This document shows, piece by piece, positions 1-9,334 of a stretch of DNA of 64,000 nt. Each line of letters starts with the position of its first letter. Within the stretch, counting starts at the first letter, position 1. The notes under the pieces were generated by a model. That model was given only the letters and a program-made list of their open reading frames with translations, did no database searches and was not told the origin of the DNA. This stretch comes from Asanoa sp. WMMD1127 (GTDB lineage Bacteria > Actinomycetota > Actinomycetes > Mycobacteriales > Micromonosporaceae), in assembly GCF_029626225.1 (NCBI RefSeq), contig NZ_JARUBP010000001.1, positions 3,100,001 through 3,164,000 on the forward strand, written 5' to 3'. The position numbers were made by a program, and so were the translations under genes.

Positions 1-52
1 CACACCGTACTCGCAGGCAGCAGGCCCGGACGCAGCGGGCAGAATGGGGCCC

Positions 53-949
53 ATGCCTCTCCGGTTCGGCCTCTTCGGCACCGGCCCCTGGGCCACCGCC
101 ACCCAAGCGCCCGCGATCGCCGCCCACCCCGACGCGGAGCTCGTCGGCGTCTGGGGGCGCAACCCCGACAAGGCGGCCGGCCTGGCCGCCGAGACCGGTG
201 CCCGGGCCTACACCGACGTCGACGCGCTCCTGGCCGACGTCGACGCCATCGCCGTGGCGCTGCCGCCCGACGTGCAGGCCGAGATCGCCGAGCGGGCCGC
301 CAAGGCGGGCCGGCACCTGCTGCTCGACAAGCCGCTCGCGCTGACCGTCGAGGCGGCCGACCGGGTGGTCGAGGCTGTCGACGCGGCCGGGGTGGCCTCG
401 GTCGTGTTCTTCACCGCCCGGTTCCAGGACACCATCACCGCCGCGCTGCGCGAGATCACGGCCACCGGCGGCTGGCAGGGCGGCCGCGTGGCCCACCTCA
501 GTTCGATCTTCCAGCCCGGCAACCCGTACGGCGCGTCCCCGTGGCGCCGCACCCACGGCGGGCTGTGGGACGTCGGCCCGCACGCCCTCTCCCAGGTGCT
601 GCCGGTGCTGGGCCCGGTCGCCGAGGTGTCCGCCGTCGAGGGACCGCACCAGACGACCAACCTGTTGCTGCGGCACGCGTCAGGCGCGGTCAGCACGGTC
701 ACCCTGACCGTCGACGCCCCGCCGGCCGCGGTGCTGCGCGACATCACCTTCTTCGGCGATCACGGCGTCGTCTCCGTGCCGCGTGGTGAGGGTGAGGTCC
801 GGGACGCGTTCGCCGCGGCCGTCGACCTGCTGATCGCGGAGACCAAGGGCACCGCGCACGACGTCGGTGTCCACTTCGGACGCGACGTGGTCGCGGTGCT
901 GGCGGCGGCCGAGCGGTCGCGCGAGTCCGGCCGGGTGGTCGCGCTCTAG
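53..949 (+). CDS. Gfo/Idh/MocA family NAD(P)-dependent oxidoreductase
   Basis: A 298-residue cytoplasmic oxidoreductase. The N-terminus is a Rossmann fold with the dinucleotide loop GLFGTGPWA at residues 6-14. The family's conserved (E/D)KP appears as DKP at residues 92-94, and the C-terminal half is the usual alpha/beta substrate domain. Family members oxidise or reduce sugars, inositols or related polyols; the substrate cannot be read from sequence. An in-frame ATG at 44 would add three residues (MGP). I prefer 53 because the fold begins at once there, but no good ribosome site separates the two. The stop codon overlaps that of the convergent GGDEF-EAL gene. Only about 50 bases lie upstream, so operon context is unknown. 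Confidence 0.88.
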   Translation: MPLRFGLFGTGPWATATQAPAIAAHPDAELVGVWGRNPDKAAGLAAETGARAYTDVDALLADVDAIAVALPPDVQAEIAERAAKAGRHLLLDKPLALTVEAADRVVEAVDAAGVASVVFFTARFQDTITAALREITATGGWQGGRVAHLSSIFQPGNPYGASPWRRTHGGLWDVGPHALSQVLPVLGPVAEVSAVEGPHQTTNLLLRHASGAVSTVTLTVDAPPAAVLRDITFFGDHGVVSVPRGEGEVRDAFAAAVDLLIAETKGTAHDVGVHFGRDVVAVLAAAERSRESGRVVAL

Positions 950-3900
950 GCCGCGAGCTCCTTGCGGCGCAACCAGCGCAGCGCGTCGGGCAGCGGCATC
1001 GGTCGGGAGAAGAGGAAGCCCTGCCCGTACGGGCAACCGATCCGGCGCAGCAGGTCGCGTTCCTCGGTGGTCTCGATGCCCTCGGCGACCACCTCCAGGC
1101 CGAGCGTGTGCGCCAGCCGGACGATGCCGTCGACCAGCGCGCGCTGCTGCGTCGAGGTGGCCACCGTGCCCGTGAACAGCCGGTCGATCTTGAGGACGTC
1201 CAGCGGCACGTGCCGCAGGTAGCTCAGCGACGAGTAGCCGGTGCCGAAGTCGTCGATCGCCACCCGCACACCGAGGCGGCGCAGCTCGGCGAGGTCGTCC
1301 CAGACCTGGTCGTCGTCGCGCAGCAGCAGGCTCTCGGTGATCTCCAGCATCAGGCAGGACGCCGGCAGCCCGTGCCCGGCCAGCGCACCCCGGACCGTGC
1401 GGACGAAGCCCGGGGTGCGGAACTGCCGGGCGGAGACGTTGACGGCCACGTACGGCGCGGCGAACGGCTGCCGGCGGCGCCAGGTCGAGGCGGCCGCGAT
1501 CGCGGTCTTGAGCACCCACTCGCCGATCGGCACGACCAGCCCGGACTCCTCGGCCACGTCGATGAACGCGTCGGGGAGCAACCGCCCGCGGGTCGGGTGG
1601 TTCCACCGCAGCAGCGCCTCGAACCCGGCCGTGTGCCCGTCGTTGAGGCTGACGATCGGCTGGAACTCCAGCGCCAGCCCGCCGTCGTGGATCGCGTGGT
1701 CGAGCTCGGCCCGCAGCTCCAACCGTTCCACGAACGTCGTGTGCAGCTCCGGCTGGTAGCGCCGCCACTGCGCCTTGCCGGCCCCCTTGGCCACGTAGAG
1801 CGCGAGGTCGGCCTGGCGGAGCAGCTCCGGGCCGTCGGACGCGTCGGCCGTGGTGCCGATGCCGATGCTGGCCGAGCAGCTGACCAGCTCGCCGCTGACC
1901 GTGTAGGGCTCACGCAGGGTACGGGTGATCCGGTCCGCCGCGTCCTCGACGTCGGCCGGTTCGCCGGCGTCGTCGATCAGCACGGCGAACTCGTCACCGC
2001 CGAGGCGGGCGGCCGTGTCGTGCGGGCGCAGGGCGGCGCTGATCCGCTCGGCGACCGCCTTGAGCACCTGGTCGCCGCTGGCGTGCCCGAGGGTGTCGTT
2101 GACGACCTTGAAGTCGTCGAGGTCGATGAAGAGCACGCCGACGACGCCGCGGCGGGCCTCGATCGCCTTCTGCATCCGCTCGGCGAACAGCGCCCGGTTG
2201 GCCAGGCCGGTCAGCGCGTCGTGGTTGGCCCGGTGCGTCAGCTCGCGCTCGAGGCGGCGTTTGTCGGTCACGTCGCGGAGCGTGAAGACCAGCCCGCGTA
2301 CGGTCGGGTCGGCCCGCAGGTCGCGGACCGAGATCTCGACCTGCACCGCGGTGCCGTCGGGGCGGCGCAGGGTCCAGTCCGTGCTGCCCAGCGTGTCGGG
2401 TTCGACACTGCCGACCGGCCGGTCCTGGATCCGCCGGAACACCCGCTCTGCCCGGTCCCGCTCGGCCGGGTCGCCGTGGTCCAGCAGGTCCGTGCCGACG
2501 AGCTCCACCTCGCCGAACATCGCCTTCGCAGACGGGCTGGCGTACGCGATCCGGTCCTCGTTATCGACGATCAGGATGACGTCGGCGGCGTTGTGCACGA
2601 GCGCCCGGAAGTACTCCTCGCTGGTCCGCCGCCGTAGCTGCTCGTTGAGCGCCACCCGGTCGATGGCCAGCGCGGCCTGGGAGGCCAGCACCGCCAGCCG
2701 GTCCTGGGCCGACAGCAGCGCGCGCTCCTCGGCGGCGACCAGCATGGCGCCGGTCGGCTCGTCCTCGCCGACCGACAGCGGCAACGCCAGGGTGACGGGC
2801 TCGGGGCGGTGCCCGGTCGGTGGCTGGCCGGCGCCGAGGGCGTTCGCGATCGGCAGCGACAGCCGTCCCGTGCTGATCAGGCTCGGTTCGCGCAGCCGGG
2901 CGATCGCGTGGTGCGCGGACTCGGGCGGCACGGTGCCCATGTGGCGCCCGGGGGTGGCGTCGTCGGTGCCGTCGGTGAGCAGCAGGAAGCGGTAGTCGGT
3001 GCCGGTCGGCAGCACGCCGCGGATCCCGTCGTCGAGGGCGTCCGCGATGCCGTCGTTGTCGGCCGCGGCCACCAGCGCGGTGGTGACCGCCCGCAGCCCG
3101 CGTTCGCGGCCGATCTGCTCGCGCAGACGTTGGGCGAGGTTTACCAGGCGGGCCAGCACCAGCAGCAGGATGACCAGCGACGCGACCGCGATCACCTCGC
3201 CGTGGCGGACCGAACCGGAGCCGAGGGTCTCGAAGAGCAGGATGGCCGGCGGGATCATCGCCGACACCGACAGCAGCACCAGGCGCAACACCGTGGTCTC
3301 GCGCGGTCGCTGCGCCCGCCGCTCCGTGACCCCCCGCATCGACGGCACCAGGGCGGCGGCGCCCCAGCAGGCGTAGAGGGCGATGTAGCCCAGGTCCAGC
3401 GGAGTGCGCACCAGCCAGATGTCGTCGACCCGGCCGATCCGGAACAGGGCGTCGGCGACCACGTAGCCGACGATGCCCAGCGACAGCAGCAGCACCGCCG
3501 GCGAGAAGCGCACGACGATGACCAGGCGCGCCACGAGGCCGAGGATGATGATGTCCACCACCGGGTACGCGATCAGCAGCACGCCCGTGATCACGCCGAT
3601 GTGTGGCTGCTCGAAGCGCGCCTCGACCGTGAGCACCCAGGCCAGCAGACCCGTGCCCAGCACGAGCACGAGCGCGTCGATCAGCGCCGGCCGGTCCGGT
3701 CTCGGCTCCGCGGCCTTGGCGAACTTGGCGAGCGCGACGGCGACGAGGGCCATCCCGATCAGCAGGAGTATGTCGTCGGAGAGCGTGAGCGGCGGTCTGG
3801 ACGGCCCACCCGCGAACGTCAGGTTGAACGACAGGTCGGACGCGGCGTAGAACACGGTTCCGGCGAAGAAGAGCAGCCACGTGCCGGCCAACCGGGGACG

Positions 3901-4053
3901 GTTGAGCCGGATGCCGACCAGGATCGCCAGCACGCCGCTGGCGCTGATAGCCGCCCAGATCCCGGTGTGCCAGGACGGCGGTGCCACGTAGTAGACGACC
4001 GTCAGCACGGCCATCCACAGTCCGTACGCGGCCAGCCCGAGGCGCCGCGTCAT
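946..4053 (-). CDS. membrane GGDEF-EAL bifunctional cyclic-di-GMP enzyme
   Basis: A 1035-residue inner-membrane protein predicted to make and/or break cyclic di-GMP. About 320 N-terminal residues are hydrophobic helices, followed by a GAF-like stretch, a PAS domain (about 480-600), GGDEF (about 610-770) and EAL (about 785-1030). The active-site GGDEF is intact at 685-689, and an RxxD inhibitory site (RPHD) lies exactly five residues before it, so product inhibition is expected. The EAL motif (812-814), DDFGTG and EGIET metal and catalytic motifs are present, so both halves look competent. The start at 4053 has GGAG seven bases upstream; an ATG at 4077 gives an eight-residue longer form. About 215 bases separate it from the divergent fasciclin gene, and I see no clear promoter there. 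Confidence 0.93.
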   Translation of the reverse strand: MTRRLGLAAYGLWMAVLTVVYYVAPPSWHTGIWAAISASGVLAILVGIRLNRPRLAGTWLLFFAGTVFYAASDLSFNLTFAGGPSRPPLTLSDDILLLIGMALVAVALAKFAKAAEPRPDRPALIDALVLVLGTGLLAWVLTVEARFEQPHIGVITGVLLIAYPVVDIIILGLVARLVIVVRFSPAVLLLSLGIVGYVVADALFRIGRVDDIWLVRTPLDLGYIALYACWGAAALVPSMRGVTERRAQRPRETTVLRLVLLSVSAMIPPAILLFETLGSGSVRHGEVIAVASLVILLLVLARLVNLAQRLREQIGRERGLRAVTTALVAAADNDGIADALDDGIRGVLPTGTDYRFLLLTDGTDDATPGRHMGTVPPESAHHAIARLREPSLISTGRLSLPIANALGAGQPPTGHRPEPVTLALPLSVGEDEPTGAMLVAAEERALLSAQDRLAVLASQAALAIDRVALNEQLRRRTSEEYFRALVHNAADVILIVDNEDRIAYASPSAKAMFGEVELVGTDLLDHGDPAERDRAERVFRRIQDRPVGSVEPDTLGSTDWTLRRPDGTAVQVEISVRDLRADPTVRGLVFTLRDVTDKRRLERELTHRANHDALTGLANRALFAERMQKAIEARRGVVGVLFIDLDDFKVVNDTLGHASGDQVLKAVAERISAALRPHDTAARLGGDEFAVLIDDAGEPADVEDAADRITRTLREPYTVSGELVSCSASIGIGTTADASDGPELLRQADLALYVAKGAGKAQWRRYQPELHTTFVERLELRAELDHAIHDGGLALEFQPIVSLNDGHTAGFEALLRWNHPTRGRLLPDAFIDVAEESGLVVPIGEWVLKTAIAAASTWRRRQPFAAPYVAVNVSARQFRTPGFVRTVRGALAGHGLPASCLMLEITESLLLRDDDQVWDDLAELRRLGVRVAIDDFGTGYSSLSYLRHVPLDVLKIDRLFTGTVATSTQQRALVDGIVRLAHTLGLEVVAEGIETTEERDLLRRIGCPYGQGFLFSRPMPLPDALRWLRRKELAA

Positions 4054-4269
4054 CGACCAACTCCGTTCATTCGCCACAAGACGGGCAAATTAAACGGTAC
4101 GGCCGACCGCGCCGAGCGTCGAGGCGAGTGCGCTGTGCGGTCGGTCGCTTCGAGCGGACATTACGTACCGCTATGTCTCGATTACGTCAAGTCGCCTTCA
4201 TGGCATCACGCTGGCTGGTACGAATCTGTGTAAAGCACCTCAAAACCGACATGAGGGGATCTCAGCATC

Positions 4270-4971
4270 ATGCGTGTCTTCAGGACAGCGGGTCTCGCCG
4301 TCACGGTGGCCGCGATGGCCCTGGCCATGGCGGCGTGCGGCTCGGACACCAGCCCGTCCACTGCCCTTCAGCCCACCGGCGGCGCGACCGCCACCGGGGG
4401 ATCGTCGCCCGGTGGGGGTGCGACCCGCAGTCCGCAGCCTACGGGGACGGCGACGGCGGGCGGTGGCGGCCAGGTCTTCGGCCCCGGCTGCTCCTCGTTG
4501 CCGAGCTCCGGCGCCGGCAGCCTGTCGTCGATGGCATCGCAGCCGGTCGCCACCGCGGTGGCCAGCAACCCGCAGCTCTCGACGCTGGCGAACGCGATCA
4601 AGACGGCCGGGCTCACCGACACCCTCAACAACGCGCAGAACATCACCGTGTTCGCGCCCACCAACGACGCCTTCAACCAGGTCGGCCAGTCGCAGCTCAA
4701 CGCGCTGCTGGCCAACAGGACGCAGCTGACGCAGACCCTGGAGTACCACGTCGTGCCCCAGCGGCTGAGCCCGGACAACCTGGCCGGCACGCACCGGACC
4801 ATGGAAGGTCAGAACCTGACCGTGACGGGCAGCGGTGAGGACTTCACCGTCAACAACACCGCCAGCGTGGTCTGCGGCAACATCCAGACCCGCAACGCGA
4901 CCGTTTACCTGATCGACGCGGTGCTGACGCCGCCGGCCGGCTCGGCCTCGCCGTCGCCGAACGCCACCTGA
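4270..4971 (+). CDS. fasciclin-domain lipoprotein
   Basis: A 233-residue predicted exported lipoprotein. The signal peptide ends in a lipobox (AMAAC) with the lipidated cysteine at residue 23. A low-complexity Ser/Thr/Gly/Pro linker (about 25-75) follows, then one FAS1 domain with the typical TVFAPTNDAF-like box and the YHVVP-like box further on. FAS1 domains mediate surface adhesion or protein contacts; in actinobacteria such MPT70-like proteins sit at the cell envelope. GAGGGG upstream supports the ATG. A strong hairpin follows the stop. It is a single-gene unit, convergent with the ABC exporter genes. Confidence 0.92.
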   Translation: MRVFRTAGLAVTVAAMALAMAACGSDTSPSTALQPTGGATATGGSSPGGGATRSPQPTGTATAGGGGQVFGPGCSSLPSSGAGSLSSMASQPVATAVASNPQLSTLANAIKTAGLTDTLNNAQNITVFAPTNDAFNQVGQSQLNALLANRTQLTQTLEYHVVPQRLSPDNLAGTHRTMEGQNLTVTGSGEDFTVNNTASVVCGNIQTRNATVYLIDAVLTPPAGSASPSPNAT

Positions 4972-4987
4972 TCGAGCAGTTGACGAC

Positions 4988-5014
4988 GAGGGGCCCCGCG
5001 ACGCGGGGCCCCTC
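4988..5014. terminator. bidirectional hairpin terminator
   Basis: Perfect 12-bp GC stem (4988-4999 with 5003-5014) and a 3-nt loop, placed between the convergent fasciclin and ABC permease stop codons. There is no strong U-tract, as is common in GC-rich actinobacteria. It should serve both genes. Confidence 0.85.
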
Positions 5015-5023
5015 TCGCCTTGG

Positions 5024-6535
5024 TCAGCCCAGCTTCGCGAGCAGCTCCGGCCCGCGGCGGGCCAGCCGGTTGATCGCCAGCCGGCCCAGCCCCCAGGCCA
5101 GCGCGGCGCCGAGCACCAGCCCGACCGGGGTGGCCAGCCAGCGGAGCAGGTCGTCGTCGCGCATCGTGCCAACGATGAGCAGGGCCAGGGACGGCGACGA
5201 GACCAGCGCGGTGGTGAGCAGCGCGAGCCAGATGATCCCGGCCAGACCGCCGCCGTCGGCCCCCGGGTTCGCACCCCGCTTGTGCGGGTCGGCGATCCGC
5301 ACCGGCACGAACACCGAGATGAACACCAGCACGCCGGCGCCGCCGAGGAGCGCGATCGGCAGCAGGCCGGCCGCCCAGGGGACCATATCGGCCGCCCCGT
5401 GCCAGATCGCGCCGGTCACGGTCAGCCCGACCGCCGCCGGTCCGACCAGCAGCAGCCAGGCGCGCTGCCGGCCACGGACGTCGACCCGCTCGGCGCCGGG
5501 CAGCAGCAGCGTCTGCCACAGCGCCGTGCCGTCGGAGCTGTGCAGGTGCGCGCAACTGCCCACCGCGAACACCGCGAAGAACACGCCGGCCATCGGGAGG
5601 TAGTCGGTCACGTTGATCAGCAGCGGCAGCAGCACGTAGGTCAGCACGTAGACCAGCGCGAAAGCCAGGAAGTGGATCCGGACCAGGTCGCGGCTCCAGG
5701 TGCGCAGCTCCTTGCCGACCATGGCGGACAGCGGGGTCGCCGGCCGCCAGCCAGGCCGGCGGGCGCCACGGATCACGGTGGGGCTGACCGGACGGTGCAG
5801 CAACAGCGCCCACGCACCCAGGGCGAGCGCGATGCTCGCGATCAGGGCGGCGACCACGCCGAGGACCAGCGCCCAGTCGCCGCGCCCGGCCGCCTCCACT
5901 GCCACCACGGGCCAGCCCGACGGGGCCAGCCGCAGCTTGTCGGCGATGAACGGCGGCAGCGCCGTCTCCGGGCCGCCGGTGAGGGCCGCGATGATCACCC
6001 AACCCTGGGCGCCGAGGCAGACGAGCACGCCCCACGGCACGGCCATCAGCGCCGCGCTCAGCCTCGTGTTGAGCAGCCGCCCCACCAGTGCGACCACCAC
6101 GTTGGAGAGCGCCACCAGCAACAGGACGAAGAGCGCGAGGACCACAATGGACACCGGTATGGCGGCCAGGTTCCCGGTCGTGGCCGCGTACCAGACCAGC
6201 GCGCCGCCGGCGAGCAGCGTGACGGCCGGACCGACGGCGACCAGGGCGGCGGCGAAGAGGCCGGCGGCCTGCTGCCGGTCGGTCAGCGGGACGTGCCGCA
6301 GGTGCTCCCGGCGCAGGCCCGGGTCGACGCCGCCCATCATCGGCCCGACGATCCAGCCGACCAGCCACGACGCCATCGTGAGCAGCAGCGCCCCGCCGGC
6401 GCGGTCCGGGCCGGCCGCGACGGTGAGCCAGATCGTGCAGACCGCCGCCGCGACACCGGCCACCAGCCCGCTGGTCATCGTCGCGCGTTTGGTGCCGGTG
6501 AAGCTGTTGCGGAGGATCCGCCACTTCGTGCGCAT
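5024..6535 (-). CDS. ABC-2 type exporter permease
   Basis: A 503-residue polytopic membrane protein with about a dozen hydrophobic segments. It carries no ATP-binding motifs and acts as the partner of the ATPase encoded just upstream. The ATG at 6535 overlaps the ATPase stop in a TGATG arrangement, so the two are translationally coupled. This two-gene ATPase/permease layout is typical of actinobacterial drug or lipid exporters, but the substrate is unknown. Open reading continues in frame upstream of 6535, but that stretch is the out-of-frame shadow of the ATPase. Confidence 0.85.
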   Translation of the reverse strand: MRTKWRILRNSFTGTKRATMTSGLVAGVAAAVCTIWLTVAAGPDRAGGALLLTMASWLVGWIVGPMMGGVDPGLRREHLRHVPLTDRQQAAGLFAAALVAVGPAVTLLAGGALVWYAATTGNLAAIPVSIVVLALFVLLLVALSNVVVALVGRLLNTRLSAALMAVPWGVLVCLGAQGWVIIAALTGGPETALPPFIADKLRLAPSGWPVVAVEAAGRGDWALVLGVVAALIASIALALGAWALLLHRPVSPTVIRGARRPGWRPATPLSAMVGKELRTWSRDLVRIHFLAFALVYVLTYVLLPLLINVTDYLPMAGVFFAVFAVGSCAHLHSSDGTALWQTLLLPGAERVDVRGRQRAWLLLVGPAAVGLTVTGAIWHGAADMVPWAAGLLPIALLGGAGVLVFISVFVPVRIADPHKRGANPGADGGGLAGIIWLALLTTALVSSPSLALLIVGTMRDDDLLRWLATPVGLVLGAALAWGLGRLAINRLARRGPELLAKLG

Positions 6536-7293
6536 CAGGACGCCAACCACGACAGCTCCTCCTCCCCGGCGGTGCGGGCACCGACCAGCTCGACGAACAC
6601 CTCGTCGAGCGCGCGGCCGCCGCGTACCTCGTCGATCGGGCCGGCCGCGACGACCCGGCCCGCGTTCATCACCGCGACCGTGTCGCAGAGCTGCTCGACC
6701 AGCGCCATCACGTGGCTGGACAGCACCACCGAGCCGCCGCCGGCCACGAACCGGCGCAGGATCGAGCGGATGGTCAGCGCCGACACCGGGTCGACGGCCT
6801 CGAACGGCTCGTCGAGCACCAGCAGCCGCGGCGCCCCGAGCAGCGCGCTGGCCAGCGCGATCTTCTTGCGCATGCCGGCCGAGTAGCCCAGGATCAGCGT
6901 CCGGCCGGCGTCGGCGAGGTCCAGCACGGTGAGCAGCTCGTCGACCCGGTCCGCGACCACGCCGGCCGGCAGGCCGTGCAGCCGGCCCAGATAGGTGAGC
7001 ATCTCCCGCCCGGTCAGCCGCTCGGTCATCGCCATCGCGTCGGGCAGCACGCCGACCAGCCGCTTGGCCGCCGTCGGCTGCCGCCACACGTCGGTGCCGA
7101 AGATCTCCGCCGTGCCGGCGTCGGGGCGCAGCAGCCCGACCGCCATCGACAGCGCCGTCGTCTTGCCGGCGCCGTTGGGACCGACCAGGCCGAAGAACGA
7201 GCCGGCCGGGACGGTCAGGTCGACCCCGTCGACCGCCACCTTCTCGCCGAAGTGTTTGGCCAGTCCGGCCAACCGGAGTGCGTACGTCGTCAT
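6535..7293 (-). CDS. ABC transporter ATP-binding protein
   Basis: A 252-residue ABC ATPase of the exporter (ABC-2) class. Walker A GPNGAGKTT lies at 38-46, a YSAGM signature about residue 137, and Walker B LLVLDEPFEAVDP near 157, followed by the switch histidine (SSHVM). It should power the downstream coupled permease. A TAGCGT box seven bases before the ATG suggests a leaderless transcript. It is divergent from the two-component genes, and the 133-bp gap holds the promoters. Confidence 0.93.
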   Translation of the reverse strand: MTTYALRLAGLAKHFGEKVAVDGVDLTVPAGSFFGLVGPNGAGKTTALSMAVGLLRPDAGTAEIFGTDVWRQPTAAKRLVGVLPDAMAMTERLTGREMLTYLGRLHGLPAGVVADRVDELLTVLDLADAGRTLILGYSAGMRKKIALASALLGAPRLLVLDEPFEAVDPVSALTIRSILRRFVAGGGSVVLSSHVMALVEQLCDTVAVMNAGRVVAAGPIDEVRGGRALDEVFVELVGARTAGEEELSWLAS

Positions 7294-7300
7294 GCTTCAA

Positions 7301-7306
7301 ACGCTA
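7301..7306 (-). promoter_or_regulatory. leaderless-type -10 box (TAGCGT) for ABC ATPase
   Basis: On the minus strand TAGCGT ends 7 nt before the ATG at 7293, and there is no Shine-Dalgarno sequence. This spacing places the transcript start at or next to the start codon. Confidence 0.55.
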
Positions 7307-7426
7307 AAAATCCGCGGCGTCGGCCGGAATGTGTCCAGCCACCGACCGGGGTGGGGCTGGCTACACCCCCGCGGACGGCGTCTGGCCCCACTGCCCACGC
7401 CGGCCCGGTTCGGCGAAACTGTGGCC

Positions 7427-9334
7427 ATGACACGCCGAACGCGCGCCCTGGGGCACGGCCTGCTGCGCGGTTGCCACGCGATCGCGTCCGCCGTGCTGCT
7501 GGTCGCGCACGCCGTGCTCTTCGTGCCCGGTCTCGGGCTCGGCCTGGTCTTCCTCCTGCCGTGGCCGGTGGTTCGGATGCGCCGGGTCACCGACGCGGCG
7601 CGGCGGACCTCCGGGGTGCCGCGGCCCTACCGCGAGCACCCCGGCCCGCCGGTGCCCGAGGCGGACGGGCGCTACCGGCACGACCGGCGGCTCTACCGCA
7701 CGCCGTTCTGGCCGCGGCAGTTCGGCTACCTCGACTGGGCGCTGGGCGACCCGGCCACCTGGCGGGACGTCGCCTGGATGGCGACCAACCCGGTGGTCGG
7801 CGGCGTGCTGGGGTTCGGCCCGGCCGCGCTGGTGGTCGGCGGGATCGCGGTGGCCGTCGGCGCGGGGCGGGAGACGGCCTGGTGGATCCCGGTGGGGCTC
7901 GCCCTGTCGGTCCTCGGCTTCGCGGTCGCTCCGGCCGCGGTGCGGGCCCACGACGCCTGGGCCCGACGGATGCTCGCGCCGCGGGCCGAGCTCGGCTCAC
8001 TGAAGGTCTGGCTCGGCACGCGCTTCCTGACGCTGACCAAGCTGCTCGCACTCGGCGGGCTGACCGTGGTGAGCGTGGGGCTGGCCGTACTCTCCGCCAT
8101 CTGTCTCGCGCTCTTCTGCGTGGGAATCGTGGCGGCGCTGCCCGACGGGGCGGGAGCGGTCCGCGACATCACCCGGATCCGGCGGCGGCTGGCGGAGCAG
8201 TGGTCGGGTGTGCCGATCCAGACGCCGTACCGGCCTGAGCCGCCGCTGCCGGCGCGGCGGGCCGACGGCCTCTACGAGTTCGGCGACCAGCTCTACAAGT
8301 CGAAGGGCTGGACCCGGTTCTTCCAGCGCCTCGACTGGGTCTGGCACGACCCGGCGACCTGGCGCGATCTGTTGTGGACGGTCACGGATCCGATCGCGGG
8401 TGGCGCGCTGGTCGCCGGCTCGGTGGGCGCGCTGGTCTACGGCTTCGTCGGCATGGTGGTCCCGGCGCTGGCCGGGCTCACGGGCCTGGACGACGCGCCG
8501 GCGCTGCTGGTGCTGAGCGACCGGCCGGTGCTGGCCCTGCTGGTCGGCGTCGCACTGATGGTGGCCGGCACGCTGTTCGCGCCGACGGCGCTGCGCCTGC
8601 ACGGCCGGTGGACCGCGGTGCTGCTGGCCCCGACCACCAAGGCGCGGCTGGCGTTGCGGGTCGCGCAGCTCACCGAGAGCCGGGCGGACGCGACCTCGGC
8701 GCAGGCCGCCGAGCTGCGCCGGATCGAACGCGACCTGCACGACGGCGCGCAGGGGCGGCTGGTCGCCGTCGGGCTGGCGCTGGGCGCGGTCGAGGCGCTG
8801 ATCGACACCGACCCGGCGGCGGCCCGCCGGCTGGTCGTCGAGGCCCGCGAGAGCACGTCCCGCGCCCTGGCCGAGCTGCGGGACCTGGTCCGCGGCGTAC
8901 GCCCGCCGGTGCTCGCCGAACGCGGCCTGGTCGAGGCGATCCGCGCGCTGGCGCTGGACAGCCCGGTGCCGACCACGGTGACGGCGTCGCTGGCCGGTCG
9001 CGGGCCGGAGCCGGTCGAGGCCGCCGTCTACTTCGCGGTCAGCGAGGCGCTCGTCAACGCGGCCAAGCACGCCGCCGCCGCGACCGTGACGATCACCTTC
9101 GGGCACGCGGACGGCGTGCTCACCGCGGTCGTCACCGACGACGGCCGGGGCGGCGCCGACCCGGCGCTGGGCAGTGGGCTGCGGGGCATGCGACACCGGT
9201 TGTCGGCGTTCGACGGTACTGTCCGGGTGGTCAGCCCGGTCGGCGGACCGACCACCGTGACGCTGGAGGTGCCGTGCGCGTTGTCCTCGCCGAGGACCTC
9301 TACCTCCTCCGGGAGGGGCTCAAGCAGCTCCTGA
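7427..9334 (+). CDS. sensor histidine kinase with duplicated sensor domain
   Basis: A 635-residue membrane histidine kinase of the HisKA_3 (NarL-partner) type. The N-terminus carries two copies of the same membrane sensor module: each has a conserved 'F..LDW...DPATWRD...T(D/N)P..GG' block (about 90-125 and 290-330) followed by paired hydrophobic helices. The phospho-acceptor is His438 in RDLHDGAQGR. The ATPase domain shows ALVNAAKHAA (N box), DDGRGG and GSGLRGMRHR. Its last 61 bases overlap the response regulator gene, so translation is coupled. The C-terminal tail after the ATPase domain is Ser/Arg-rich and is encoded only within the overlap. The stimulus is unknown. Confidence 0.92.
   Translation: MTRRTRALGHGLLRGCHAIASAVLLVAHAVLFVPGLGLGLVFLLPWPVVRMRRVTDAARRTSGVPRPYREHPGPPVPEADGRYRHDRRLYRTPFWPRQFGYLDWALGDPATWRDVAWMATNPVVGGVLGFGPAALVVGGIAVAVGAGRETAWWIPVGLALSVLGFAVAPAAVRAHDAWARRMLAPRAELGSLKVWLGTRFLTLTKLLALGGLTVVSVGLAVLSAICLALFCVGIVAALPDGAGAVRDITRIRRRLAEQWSGVPIQTPYRPEPPLPARRADGLYEFGDQLYKSKGWTRFFQRLDWVWHDPATWRDLLWTVTDPIAGGALVAGSVGALVYGFVGMVVPALAGLTGLDDAPALLVLSDRPVLALLVGVALMVAGTLFAPTALRLHGRWTAVLLAPTTKARLALRVAQLTESRADATSAQAAELRRIERDLHDGAQGRLVAVGLALGAVEALIDTDPAAARRLVVEARESTSRALAELRDLVRGVRPPVLAERGLVEAIRALALDSPVPTTVTASLAGRGPEPVEAAVYFAVSEALVNAAKHAAAATVTITFGHADGVLTAVVTDDGRGGADPALGSGLRGMRHRLSAFDGTVRVVSPVGGPTTVTLEVPCALSSPRTSTSSGRGSSSS

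Noticed and set aside
1108-2637. 509-codon plus-strand frame inside the GGDEF-EAL gene
   Set aside because: Antisense shadow; composition dominated by Arg, Ala, Val and Gly with no domain, while the opposite strand has complete catalytic motifs.
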